From Gnetum montanum (Eukaryota; Streptophyta; Gnetopsida; Gnetales; Gnetaceae): a stretch of 64,000 nt of DNA. Each line of letters begins with the position of its first letter. Position 1 is the first letter of the stretch. The notes under the pieces were generated by a model that saw only the letters and a program-made list of their open reading frames with translations, was not told the DNA's origin and did no database searches. The position numbers were made by a program, and so were the translations under genes. Of the stretch, positions 45,987 to 57,495 are shown piece after piece. The stretch lies in assembly GCA_015680685.1 (NCBI GenBank), contig MNCI01018878.1, positions 102,139-166,138 of the forward strand, in the 5' to 3' direction.

Positions 45987-48364
45987 ATTGCATAATTAAT
46001 GTAACAAACATTACAGAAGTATAGAATAGGATTGAGAAAAAGGCAAAATACAATGACAAGTGTGAACTCAATATGCCTAATTGTTCAATTGAGCAAAACA
46101 ATTTTCCTGTGTAATTATACTATGGAGATGTTTAGCATCTAAAATCTTTCTATATCTCTACACAAAGAAAGAATCATGAATCTTCAAAGAATCAATGGTC
46201 TTGAGTCTAAATAATGCAACAAAAGTTAGACCCATAACTTTTCTTGAACCAATGTCAATAGCACCCTTATCCAGTGTCATTCTTTAAGATTTATGAATAC
46301 TCGTGGCCCATGCCAACCATAAAGGTAATTACCATGATGCTTTTCAGACCACATGTAGAATTGGCACATGACGAGAATTACCATTATCAAAAGGACATCC
46401 AATGTAGAAGTCAAAATCAATGTGGCTATTTACCTGGATGATACATAACATTGTGAATCATGCCAAGTGCACCATTCACCAATCCTACTTTAGGCCAAAG
46501 GTTAACTATAAGAATAACCTTTGGACATTCACATTTAAGTAGAGATTGCTCAATATCATTATCATCATCATCTAAGATTCTAAATGCATGGGGATCTCTT
46601 TTTACTCTACACATAGTAATGGGTCTTTACATTTTTTGCAACATCTTCTTATTGTATGATTGGACTTTATCCTTCGTATCATACAAATGCATTGATTATT
46701 CAAAATCGTCTAATCCACTCGAAGTAGATGAAAGATTTATTCTAGTAGCCAAGAAATTATAGTCTTTATCATGGCTTTTTCCTTCTCTGATATGTATCAA
46801 TACTTCCCTAAATATTTGTTGTTGAAGATTAGTTCCAGATTGATGATAAAGTACATCTAAAACAACAAAGGTATGAAATGATTGGCAAACCCCTACAATA
46901 TCTGGATTCCTAGATGCATAAGGCACAACATTAAGCGCAGGAGAAAGCTGACCCAAATCACCTATCAGTATAACTAATTTTCCTCTAAAGACTTCATTAT
47001 GATGCTCAAGAAAAATTTCTCTTAGTCTATTATAATAATCTTACTTATGAAAGTTGATGTTGTATACATACCTTTGCAAAGGAAGAGAGTTCTTTGTACA
47101 TACCTATTTCAATGCTCAAATTGTAATGAATGGTTGCTACATTAATGTTAAATGTAACAACTCCTATGGGTGCCATGACAAGTAAAGCATTATGTTTTTC
47201 ATAGCAGTATTTTATGAAAGCATTATGAAGCATGCCTATGAGAAATGACTTTTGCATACTAGTTGTTCCCTAGATAATCATTCATAAAGGGAAAACAACT
47301 TCATCCGTTAACTATGAAAACATCATGTGTCCTATAATTTTATTGTAGCATTTCTTTTGCTTTGCACCCAGCTTATCAAAATCGTAGGTACTATAGTCAT
47401 GGTTAATGATAATCATGGACTAAGATGATTTATTGCTGGCAATAAATCTTGTAACAAACTTTGCAACATCCTCTCCCAGATATTATAACATCTAATCATA
47501 CATCTTATCAACATCCCATAGGCCAAGCATCTTCAATTCTATTCTCTAAAAATGACCTGTTGATAAAAGATAATGGTTCAAGATTTCAAAATCATATTCT
47601 TCATGATCCTAAACTTGGGGAGTTACATCTATAAATTATCTTTTTGAAATCTACAAATGTTGAATGAACAACCACTTCATTTCAATCTCCTCATCATTAG
47701 AACTAAGATCTTACTTCACATCTCTAAACAGATAATGCAACAACATAGCCCAACATTATTCAATTCATTTTTGTTTTCCTTGCCTCGGTGGAATGAGAAA
47801 CTTGGGATAATATCTTACAATAGCATCTAGCTTTGGGTGACATGAATTTTAATTTGGGTTGTTCTTATTCTTTATGTTGCAATTGTACTCTCTAAAAGTC
47901 TGCAACAATGATACACCCTCCATCGAAAGTCGATGTTTCTTGTACATATTAATAAGAGTTGTGTAATTTTTACTTTCATTAGTTTCATCTAAATTAATTT
48001 AACATTTTTTGTACACCTCTCGAGAAACATTGAGTGTGAAAAAAACATGACTGTAGTTTACCAAAGGAAGCTCATACAACATGTCATAGATATCCATAGC
48101 ACTAATGTCTCTCTCTACAACAACATCCATCATGAACCTTCTGTAGATTGATAAAGCATCCTCATGAGGATTTCTTGACTTTAAAATTTATAGCAACATG
48201 TCATGAAAATGTTGTGATTTCTTCTCTAATTTAGCTACATATTTTGCGATATATTTTATGACAACTTATCGTGACATTATTGGCTAAAAATTTGTATTTA
48301 CCCTCCATGTTTGAAGCATCATTTTACTATGAATATTAAGCCTTGAATCATTTCTTCAAAGAAC
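45987..48364 (-). pseudogene. Helitron Rep/helicase, C-terminal part, decayed
   Basis: The minus-strand translation, with many stops and frameshifts, follows a plant Helitron (PIF1-like SF1B) protein in order. Around 48270-48050: IKYIAKYVAKLEKKSQHF and ERDISAMDIYDMLYELPL (compare ERDxSAQEV in the family). At 47270-47160: GTTSMQKSFLIGMLHNAF and MAPIGVVTFNINVATIH (Walker A and following motif). Near 46956: MGQLSPALNVV. Then QSGTNLQQQIFREVLIHIRE, GLVNGALGMIHNV and DKGAIDIGSRKVMGLTFVAL near 46230. Walker A is degenerate (G-K-S/T read as Q-K-S). The upstream part lies beyond E4. The protein would nick and unwind DNA for rolling-circle transposition; this copy is dead. EA is inserted just past its end. 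Confidence 0.75.
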
Positions 48365-48369
48365 ATAAG

Positions 48370-48964
48370 TGATGGGACGTCATATCGCAGCCGTCGCGAT
48401 ATCGCATCCCACGTGATATCGCGGTGCGCCGCCAAGTCTATAAATAAGAGGCGGGTCTTCCTTGTTTCTCATCTTAGGCTTAGACCGTAGCAAAACTCTA
48501 GCAGTTTTACCTCTCCAAAGATAGATTAATTTCCATGTGCCCGCAGTAGGAACTCCAAAGTGAACAGATCTTTATTCAAGCAAATATTGTACCTGAACAC
48601 AAGTTTGTGTACGGAAATAAAGACGAACTTCTTGGATAAACCTTGCAGTGCATGGAATAGGCTAATTAGGATTTTATTTATTGTTATTTATTATTCATCA
48701 TTTAAATGCTTTCGTAGTTAATTAAATCTCTCTCAACCCTTCTCTCCTAGTTAAGTGCCTCAGTACAACCACTTCGAGCACGTGCGTTACGCTTGGTGAT
48801 CCCAGNAATCATGACAACTACAAGTAAGTCTGGGAAGATAACAAATGATCAACCTTAAGTGCTCTATGAGGCGTGTAGGCACTTAGTCTACGGAGTTTGA
48901 CCAGATTGCATGTGCTACGCTCGTATTTGTATGGTTGAGTCTAGGGGTACCTCGCCACTCATCA
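48370..48964 (+). repeat. E4 5' LTR, incomplete at N 48806
   Basis: Starts TGATGGGACG and ends CACTCATCA. TATA box 48439-48446. Against the 3' LTR, about 205 bp are missing at the single N (48806): the text jumps from GATCCCA to TCATGACAACTAC. Confidence 0.85.
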
Positions 48965-48984
48965 TTGGTACCGTTGCCAAAGAC
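48965..48984 (+). other. E4 primer-binding site, tRNA-Asp-like
   Basis: TTGGTACCGTTGCCAAAGAC follows the LTR. Compared with E1, changes are C-to-T or G-to-A type. Confidence 0.6.
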
Positions 48985-49107
48985 TAAGTGTTTGTGCGCT
49001 AAGTAGAACATAGGAAATTATCCACATCGTTGGGAGCTTAAATGGACCCTTAGGGTTAATTAAATAAAAAAATTATATAACGGTTAAATAGCACACTAAA
49101 TCAAATA

Positions 49108-51027
49108 ACAATATCTTCTTCTAATAAGAGTAATTCACCACCTAGGGATTATACTAGAAATAGTCGGCAATCAAAAACACATGACCGAAATCTGCTAGTT
49201 CCTCAACAGCATCGAGTGGTATATACTCATCCCGATGAGTACATACTAGATTTTACCTTTATCCTCCATCAGGATGAACAGTTGTGATGGAGAGACTTGC
49301 AAGGTAACATAGTATTACCTCTAGATCGGTTAGTCCCAAACATGCTGCTCCGTGCTCTTGCACAGATCGACATGACACAACTATATGCTGAATACATTAT
49401 AGCTCATTTAGACACAATGGATTATCATCCCACATAAGCACAATGTTTAAGGAACTCACGGTAGGAGAGCCATCATACATTGTTGAAGGGCAAAGGGGTC
49501 CCACATGTCCTAAGTGAAATTGGAGATGGTGAACCACTTCTAATGGGTTCTCCATTCAATGATGTTCCTCCTCCTAACGATGGTGAGGAGGTGGGGTATC
49601 AGAACCTACGCTCCATGATACACAACCCTGGTTCTGATCCTCGTGAATGCCAACTGTTCACTAAGGGAACAACAACACATGACAAGGATGGGCACTTAGA
49701 TCGTCATCATGATCAAGGCCGTAGCAGTAGAAGAGAAGGTAAGAAGCATTGTCATGGCAATGGTTCTCCTTCTTCTTCCCTTTCATCACATCACTCACCC
49801 TCTCCTTCCACATCTGGGCATAGCCACCAAGAGCATAAGAGTGAGGATAGAGGTAGGCAAAACGAGAGACCTTGACGAGAGAGTCGAGAGAAAGGGCAAA
49901 GGCATGAACGAAGGGAAAATAGGGAACAACGTAGACATCATAGACGTCATGAAAGAGATGATTATGATGAGCCCCTACTTGCCACCCAAAGTATGCTAGA
50001 TATAATGGAGGCGGTGAGAATACCGAAAAGGCATCAAAAGGATAGCCGGATCAAGCGCTTAGACATGAATAATATGCCATGCTTCGAAGGGGGATACAAC
50101 ACTAATCCGTAGAATCATTTATAGGCATTCCACGATGCATGTGCCTTGTAGAACATAGAGAACGAGTGGCAAAAACTAAAGTTTTTTTCCCAGGACAATC
50201 ATAAAGGAAGCAAAGAGTTCGTACCAGTCCTTAGAACCAAAAACCATTAGGAGATGGAGTACGATGTTAGAATTGTTCAATGATAAATACCAAACGTACT
50301 CCAGAGTGTCTAACTTGCGTAAGTAGATCCAAGGATGGAAACAGGGTAATCACGAACCCTTGGATGCTGCCATGGGCCGATACTATGCATTGTTACATCG
50401 TTGCCCAAGCCATGGTTATGCACAACAGGATCAACTCCGCCACCTTGTAGATGGGCTAAGGTATGAAACTAGGAGAACCCTTGGGACTCATGCCCAAGGG
50501 AGACTATTAGAACTTAGATCCCATGAAATTCATCAATTTTTGGAGCAAGTAGTCAAAGAAGAAGGGGAGCTATGGAAAAGAGAAAGTGCAGAAGAATATA
50601 ACTATGATCCTTCCCTTTGAAAGAAGGGAGTGAGATTTTGTGATGAGGAGGATGAGTCACCACTCGAAGAGTTAGTGAACAGAAAAATCTTGCTGATTCA
50701 GAAGTTAACAACAGAAGTATTGGCTAAGGTGGATCAATTGTGGAATTTCATAGACTCTAGACTTGAAACTATCCTGAAAATCGTAGAGGAGTCTAAGGAG
50801 GAACGAGGTAGTGACAAAGACAAGAAAAAGAGGAGAGATGTAGGCCATGCACGTAACAATGGTAAGGGGAAAATAACTATCTCCGATGAGGTTGTGGACT
50901 CAGACACAGATAATGATGGTGGATGTGAGATCTGCCAATATGACCATCCTAAGGGATGTTGTCCAATCATCTCACATCTACAAAAGTCTGGGGTGTATGC
51001 ACTTAACCCGAGACTTAACAGATGATA
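49108..51027 (+). pseudogene. gag: E4 gag, decayed
   Basis: The initiator ATG is ATA (about 49108) and stops break the N-terminal part. Open stretches are 49480-49875 (Ser/His/Arg-rich) and 50360-50620 plus 50630-51025 (gag core and Glu/Lys-rich tail, with DAAMGRYYALLHRCPSHGY and LEELVNRKILL-type blocks). The knuckle reads C-E-I-C-Q-Y-D-H-P-K-G-C-C near 50926-50964, the only copy in the window that keeps the second Cys. A TGA separates the two main stretches near 50618. Confidence 0.75.
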
Positions 51028-51439
51028 AACACCCCAAAGGTTACCTTATCCCCAAGGTTACCCAAGATAGTTCCACCAACCGTTAATGTACTATCCAAGT
51101 GAAACTTCGCCACAACCCATCAGGCAACATCAACAGTGGCAATACCCACAGTCATGGGGGATGCCACCGTCCAAATAATAATACCCTTACTGACAACCTG
51201 ATCCTTATGGCTATTACGTGTAGTAGCCGGTTTCTCCAAGTGACTTTATGGGTCACACAACTCCACAATGTCACTACCAAGTTCGGGAGTACTTTAGAAG
51301 GACTCCTTCTTCTCCGGGAGACACTCCACATCCATACCATCCTCCAAATCCATCCGCCACTCTTATGCCAGTAGTTCCAATACCACTAGCTCCAACAATG
51401 CAAGAGGAACTCCCCACTCAACCGTAGCAACGTAATGCT

Positions 51440-52150
51440 ATGAGAGCTGTAAATAGTCAACCCACTACTGGGTCTGACAACCTCAAGAAAAGAAGACCTT
51501 TCTTTAGAACCAAAAGGCCAGACAAGCTTTCACAACAACAAGCGGTTGAGTCTCTGCATACTCCTTCACCATCCAAGGCTTTGAGGCTCCCTTCAGTCCA
51601 AAAACAGAGCTTCATGCATACGGTTATGTTAACGCATACTATTACCGATTGGATCAAGGTAGGCCACCTTCCTAGGAAACTCTCTGATCCTGGAAGCCCC
51701 TTAATCTATCTACAAGTCGCTGGGAACAAACCACATAAGGCTCTTCTTGACTCAGGTTCCGGAGTCAACTTAATCTCACAAGAAATATATCAAGCCTGGA
51801 ACTTGTCCCAACTTAAGAAGAGCAATATTCAACTAGAGTTGGCTGACCAATCCATCACCATTCCTTTAGGATTGGTGGAGGACATAGTTACCACTGTGTG
51901 TGGTTGGTCATACCCAGCTGATTTCCTAGTGATAGAAGTTAACAGTAACAACGGGGGTTTCCTAATTATAATGGGAAGGCCATGGATGAGTACAATAGAT
52001 GCGTACCTAGGGATCCACGATCTTTCCTTAGAGATATCTAAGGTAAACATTTATGGAAAGATCAAGAAGAAGAAAGTTTCGTGCATCACAGATAGTGACT
52101 CAGAGGGTGATAACATGGAAGAATGCTCAGCATCTCTTCCATGTAACTAG
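51440..52150 (+). CDS. E4 retropepsin-like aspartic protease (open 236-codon frame)
   Basis: Open for 236 codons. The first ~55 residues are the end of the gag-linker. Then HTVMLTHTITDWIKVG, active site ALLDSGSGVNLI (D-S-G), LADQSITIPLGLVEDIV, DFLVIEVN, IMGRPWMSTIDAYLGIHDLSL, followed by an acidic tail. The order fits an Athila-like gypsy retropepsin, which would cut gag. All key residues are present, so this copy could have been active late. It is not preceded by an open gag, so a fusion product cannot be made now. Start codon not certain: the frame is entered from gag. Confidence 0.75.
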   Translation: MRAVNSQPTTGSDNLKKRRPFFRTKRPDKLSQQQAVESLHTPSPSKALRLPSVQKQSFMHTVMLTHTITDWIKVGHLPRKLSDPGSPLIYLQVAGNKPHKALLDSGSGVNLISQEIYQAWNLSQLKKSNIQLELADQSITIPLGLVEDIVTTVCGWSYPADFLVIEVNSNNGGFLIIMGRPWMSTIDAYLGIHDLSLEISKVNIYGKIKKKKVSCITDSDSEGDNMEECSASLPCN

Positions 52151-52480
52151 TGTGCCCAAGAAACACAAATTCAAAGGTGCCTGTATGTAGCAACCACACA
52201 ACAAGTGGACACCCTGTGGTTGACAGCTAGTCGAAAGAGCAACCCAATATGCATGGAACAAACTGGGGGAACAACTCATGCCAACAACAAAGGCATAGAT
52301 ACATTGGAGTATGAGTGTCGTCAATTCCCACCCCTTAATCTAAGAACATCAATGGAGAGAAGTTGGGCACTTTTACGAAATTCAAATAGACGTTCATTAT
52401 TTCGGATCTCTCCCTTGCAATTCAATCATGACGGAGATGGCCACCTATGCTAATCATTTGAGGCCCTCAGTTCTTTTTAG

Positions 52481-52659
52481 TTTTTTTTACACGTTTTTGT
52501 TTTGCACATTTTTGTTTTGCACATTTTTGTTTTACACATTTTTGTTTTACACGTTTTTTTTTACACATTTTTGTTTTACAGTTTTTGTTTTACATGTTTT
52601 TGTTTTACACATTTTTGTTTAACACATTTTTGTTTTGCACATTTTTGTTTTACAAATTT
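52481..52659 (+). repeat. 15-bp minisatellite, about 12 copies
   Basis: Unit ACATTTTTGTTTTAC with single-base variants (TTTTGC, TTTTAA) and length changes. Longest copy of this repeat that is fully assembled here. Confidence 0.85.
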
Positions 52660-52778
52660 CTTTAACTTTTCTTGTTTTTGTTTTACAACATCGTTATACT
52701 TTGTCATTTCTTTGTGTGCGTGTGCATGTGTGTTATCCATCTTGTAAGTTTTTCATTTAATAAGTGTTCTTCATGATG

Positions 52779-52871
52779 GTATGAACTATTTTTCCATTTG
52801 ATTGCTAATGTTTGGTTTTTACCTTTAAGTTATGATGTTGATACTAAGGTATGTTTCTTTTGATATGACAG
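52779..52871 (+). other. Conserved intron-like segment in E4
   Basis: Starts GTATGAAC and ends GACAG. Counterpart of the E1 and EA segments. Confidence 0.4.
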
Positions 52872-54504
52872 GTAATGAGTTCACTTCATTCATTCATCCA
52901 CAAATTTCTATGGTCTCTCTTGGCTTGGAACTGTACAATCTCCTTTCTTCAAAATAATAAGAACTATAACGAATCGGTAACTGGGCATCTCTCAAACTAA
53001 GGAAGGACTCAAGGATTGAAAAGGGTGTGACTTCAAGGGAACTTGATGCATTTGTGTTGGCCATTCTCTTGGGTGCTTGGATGTTTTCTTGTTGAGTTTT
53101 CTTACCGTTTCGACATTACCCAATTATTGGGAAGCTAAGTCAATAAAAACAACAACGTCTTTGCATGGTGTGGTTCTCACGCATAAACACATAAAACAAA
53201 AAGAAAAAGCAAGAAGAAAAAGAAAAGTGAGAATTCAAAGCACATCCCTTAGATGAAATAATCCCTTGGGCTACAAGCACTAGTTATGGAACCTAAAATA
53301 AAAATGTTCCCTCTAACTAAGGCCCTCCTCGCTTCCCATTCTCTCCTCATTCATTTCGTTGGAATGGTGGTGGCTCTTGGGTGAAGGCATTCTTGTTATT
53401 CAAGTGGATGGATTGGACAAATGCATTGATGCAAAGTCACTAGATGTGGTTGGTTTGAGGCCAGAGTTGGAATGAGATTTACTAAGTCACATTAGTCATG
53501 AAACACGCAAGGGGCTGTACACCACCTTGTTCTTGAGACTCCATTCCATTCTCTCTTTTCCATCATTCTTCCTCCATTATTCACCTCATTGCTGGTTGTA
53601 TCATTAGTGTATATTTTGGTTGATGCATCATTTTCTTTTTGGTAAATTCTTATGGTTAAGACTTTAACTCTTGTTTCAATTGACATTCCCAAAGGCTATG
53701 AACTCTTTGAATATGGGTTTGTCAGGGCATTAAGGGCATGAGCGTGCTTTGCAAAGGACCCACTAGCATTCCTATTTGGTGCATCTGTTAAATTCTTTCC
53801 CTTAACATTTTCGCAATCCACTTTATTTTTTTCATTTCCATCTTGACATCCATTTCATCGACGTAATAGTTGTCTCTTTTTCTCCATCTTTCTTGTTCTT
53901 TTTCCTTTTTTATTCTCTTGCTACCGGAGGTTCGCGATTAGTCATGGGGGTACAGGGCCCAATTTTTTCAATTTTCTCCTAACCCCTACACCTTCGGTAG
54001 TCATCATTAATATGTCTCTAGATCTGTAATCAGCCATACCACAACCCAGCCAATGGACCTTTCACTGAGGCAAGGTATCGACTGCATTGAAATTTATTTA
54101 CCCTTACTAATACAGGATTGTGTTGTGTGTGCAAATGGCAATCATGCAACAATGGATTGGATCTGGAGGGAACACTTGGAATGGATCGGTGCTGAAGCAG
54201 CTATGCAAGGAACGAGATCGATGATGTGCTTACGGATGGACAATGAAAGGCGCAATCTTGGCATTGGCAACAGTAGACTTCTTTTCTCTTCTCTCTTCTC
54301 TCTTAGCTGTCAAATGAGGCCTGATGTCAAATGTACAAGGTGTTCACTCTTGTTGTCATGAACACCAGTTTTGTCATTTCTTGTAATGATGATCCATTCA
54401 CATGTCATCCCATTCACCATTAGTTCCATTCAGTCAATAATCTCATACCTTTCCAATATTTTGTAAGGAACTCAAGGACGATTTTTCATTTAGTCATGGG
54501 GGTA
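52872..54504 (+). other. E4 3' internal region with mini-ORF and purine tract
   Basis: Mostly non-coding. The frame 54053-54361 (102 codons) contains IWREHLEW and MCLRMDNERRNLGIGNSR, shared with EA. A 3'-terminal GTCATGGGGGTA precedes the LTR. Confidence 0.5.
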
Positions 54505-55304
54505 TGATGGGATGGAATATCGCAGTTGCCACAATATTGCGTTGTCCCCCACGATATTGCGGTGCGCCTCCAAGTCTATAAATAAGAGGCGACTCTCCCT
54601 TGTTTCTCATCCTAGGCTTAGACCGTAGCAAAACTCCGGCAGTTTTACCTCTCCAGAGATAGATTAATTTCCATGTGCCCGCAATAGGAACTCCAAAGTG
54701 AACGGATCTTTATTCGAGCAAATATTGTACCTAAACACAAGTTTGTGTATAGAAATAAAGAAGAACTTCTTGGATAAACCTTGCAGTGCATGGAATAGGC
54801 TAATTAGGATTTTATTTACTGTTATTTATTATTCGCCATTTAAATGCTTTCGTAGTTAATTAAATCTCTCTCAACCCTTCTCTCCTAGTTAAGTGCCTCA
54901 GTACAACCACTTCGAGCACATGCGTTACGCTTGGTGATCCCAACAACAACTAGCATTTGGTACCCAAGGTTGCATTGGTTCAGGGTGTGAACGGTAAGTG
55001 GGAACTGATGCTGATGCTAGGTTAATTTAGACTTAGTTAGTTAGTTAAAGTTAGTGAATTAGTCTCTTCACCCTTCACCTCAATAACATAGGAGATAAAA
55101 TAGAAAAGACATAAAAATCATATGCCTTAGACTTACTTAGCCATACAATCGTGACAACTACAAGTAAGTCTGGGAAGATAACGAATGATCAACCTTAAGT
55201 GTTCCATGAAACGTGTAGGCACTTAGTCTACGGAGTTTGACCGGATTGTGCGTGCTATGCTCGTATTCGTATGGTTGAGTGTAGGGGTACCTCACCACTC
55301 ATCA
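54505..55304 (+). repeat. E4 3' LTR
   Basis: Complete 800-bp copy. TATA box 54577-54584. Palindrome units 54515-54570 decayed (CAATATTGCG). Ends CACTCATCA before the target duplication ATAAG. Confidence 0.9.
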
Positions 55305-55309
55305 ATAAG

Positions 55310-56700
55310 TAATGTCATTATTATTTTTGGATCTCTCTGAAAGGTGGATTCTAAAAATAACAACCAAGGAACATTATACCTAGAATTAAAATATATGAAA
55401 GTTAAATATTTATATAATTTTTATTCCAAGAAAAATTAAAGTATACCTACTAATAAAAATGAATGCAATGGTGAGGAAATAGTAAGGACATAACAATTCA
55501 ATTAGAATGTGGTATTAAGGAAATAACAATTTAATTAGAATGTGGTATTTGCAAATTTTTTTGCCATTACGTTTTTGTAAGCATGCATTGGGTTTGTAAA
55601 GGGTTTGCAGATAGTATGTCTTTGAACAACATTAAGAAAATCAACATAATTAGTTTGCAGATCCACACATTGTAGTTGTTCAGCCGTCAACTTACATGGA
55701 TGATACAACATATTTACACAAAAAGCCTAGGTGAAAAGACAAATTGAAAGATATAACAATGGTGAAATCAATTTTTGCGTATTCCAAGTGATATCAGCAA
55801 AAAATCTTTGTGTAAAAAACATAGAAGATAAATAAAAACTTCTATTATCTCGATGTTCATTATCTTGGATTCCATGTATTTGTGATTGAATAAAAAAAAT
55901 TCTTTTTCCCTACGCATGACGTGAGGATCATTATAGTAAAGTTCATCTACCTTTGTAGCATTTTGTATCCATAGAAAACCATGCACATGTGGAGATCTAC
56001 GATGCTACCACTCATATTGTTTCCAGTAGTTAAAGTGGAATTCATTTATCAAAACTATTTTAATAAAGGTAATGTGACGATGATGCATGAACTCTGCAAC
56101 TATATGTGGATTTTTTGTGATATTGCTCTACCTCCAACATTTGAGTTTTAATGAGTTCTCAAGTGAATCTCCCTCCATTAGATTATGCAACTTAGGCCAA
56201 TAGAGATCTGTTACACTCAGAGTAAAAAAAATAGTAGACGTTCCCAATTGATTTGCATCAAATTATTAACAATGACATGTGATGGAGTATTATGCAATTA
56301 TTTTCATAGTTCCTCAGTAGTCATGGGTGCATCAACAATATTTTTTTTTTTAAAAAAACACAGAGGTAGATTCCATTGCCGGTCTCCTTCTAATGACATT
56401 ATAGATATAATACCTAAAAATAAATCACACATCATTGCTTTGATGTCTCAAAAAATATTATAAATATTGAAAATAACAAACAAATTGAAAAATAATGTTT
56501 ACTTTAATTGCTTCTCGCTTCCAAATCTACCATCTTTGTAGTGAATAAGATGTTTTGCATATTTATGTAGTTTGACATTTTTAGCTCTTCATCCAAGAAA
56601 ATCACATTTTTCTTCTAAAAAAAGATTAGAAAATGCCATCATAAACAACTCCACCATGTTAAACTCATTAATAAGAGAATCAAACATGGAAGACCACCCC
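55310..56700 (-). pseudogene. Helitron Rep/helicase, N-terminal part with HUH motif, decayed
   Basis: In the minus direction, near 56600-56520: HKYAKHLIHYKDGRFGSEKQ (compare the YAKHLMRYKDGRFARHP block of Helitron proteins). At about 55992-55900: P-H-V-H-G-F-L-W-I-Q-N-A-T-K-V-D-E-L, where H-V-H is the HUH nickase motif. The rest is broken by many stops. The frame continues beyond E4 at 48364. Family assignment rests on these motifs and on the matching helicase part. Confidence 0.7.
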
Positions 56701-57495
56701 ACCCCACGCCCACTACCACAACCTCCATAAAACAAACAAAAATATCAAGCCTATGCTAATAGTTTTGTTTGTCTAAAAATAAATAAATAAATAATTGGTC
56801 TGAAACTAGAATTCTTCAAATAAGTGAAGATGCTAGAAATGCTTAACAAAATAGCAGAGGTAATTGAAGTTCAAAATACAATTGCTGTAACAATTACAGA
56901 AAGTCTTCAACATACATGTCAAAGATGCTCTTCTTTGGTGAAGATGGTCAAAATGAAAGATACTCATGGCACAGGTTTGACTTTATTTAGCAGCACTGTA
57001 GTTATAATTTTTTTAAAAAAAATATGTTAAAAAAAACATTATGAAACTGATTGGATAGAGTAAAAATTTCAGTTTCAATTTCAGATACCCCTCTAAATTC
57101 ATTTATGCATGTATAGAAAATAAAATTCCAAAGGAAAAAAAGTCCAGTACAGCACACTCAAACAAAAATCAAATCGTAGCTGACTGTTATACCATCACTT
57201 CAGGTCTTAAACACAGAATCCTGGATCTGTTTTACAAATCAAAAAAACTAAAGCAGAGCAGGTAGCTCATACCCACAGGCCTTTCCTGTCAGAGTGGAAA
57301 CTTTCGCATTCCCGTTCTGATCTGATAATTTTAACAAGACATGGCCAATGCAATGTTTGAATTAGTCAATTAAGGCCATGATGAGTCTAATAATCCGTGA
57401 AAAAAAAAAAAGCAACACCAAAACTGCCTTGATTGTAGTTTGCAGACATGCAAATGTAATAAGAAGCAAGAACCCAATCAAGCAAGCAACCACTC
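56701..57495. other. AT-rich intergenic DNA
   Basis: No gene recognised. It may hold the start of the Helitron and the 3' flank of the PPR pseudogene. Only short frames with no similarity. Confidence 0.4.

Larger units (their letters stand above)
48370..55304 (+). mobile_element. E4: complete gag-protease LTR retrotransposon inside the Helitron
   Basis: LTRs 48370-48964 (with a collapsed gap) and 54505-55304, flanked by the perfect duplication ATAAG (48365-48369 and 55305-55309). Same plan as E1: primer site, gag (about 49108-51027), protease (51440-52150), minisatellite, intron-like segment, mini-ORF, purine tract (GTCATGGGGGTA), LTR. The gag ATG reads ATA. The protease is the best preserved in the window. 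Helitron Rep/helicase pieces on both sides show that E4 landed in an existing Helitron. Confidence 0.9.

Noticed and set aside
52502-52747. Frame of Phe/Cys/Leu/His repeats
   Set aside because: It is the translated 15-bp minisatellite, not a protein gene.
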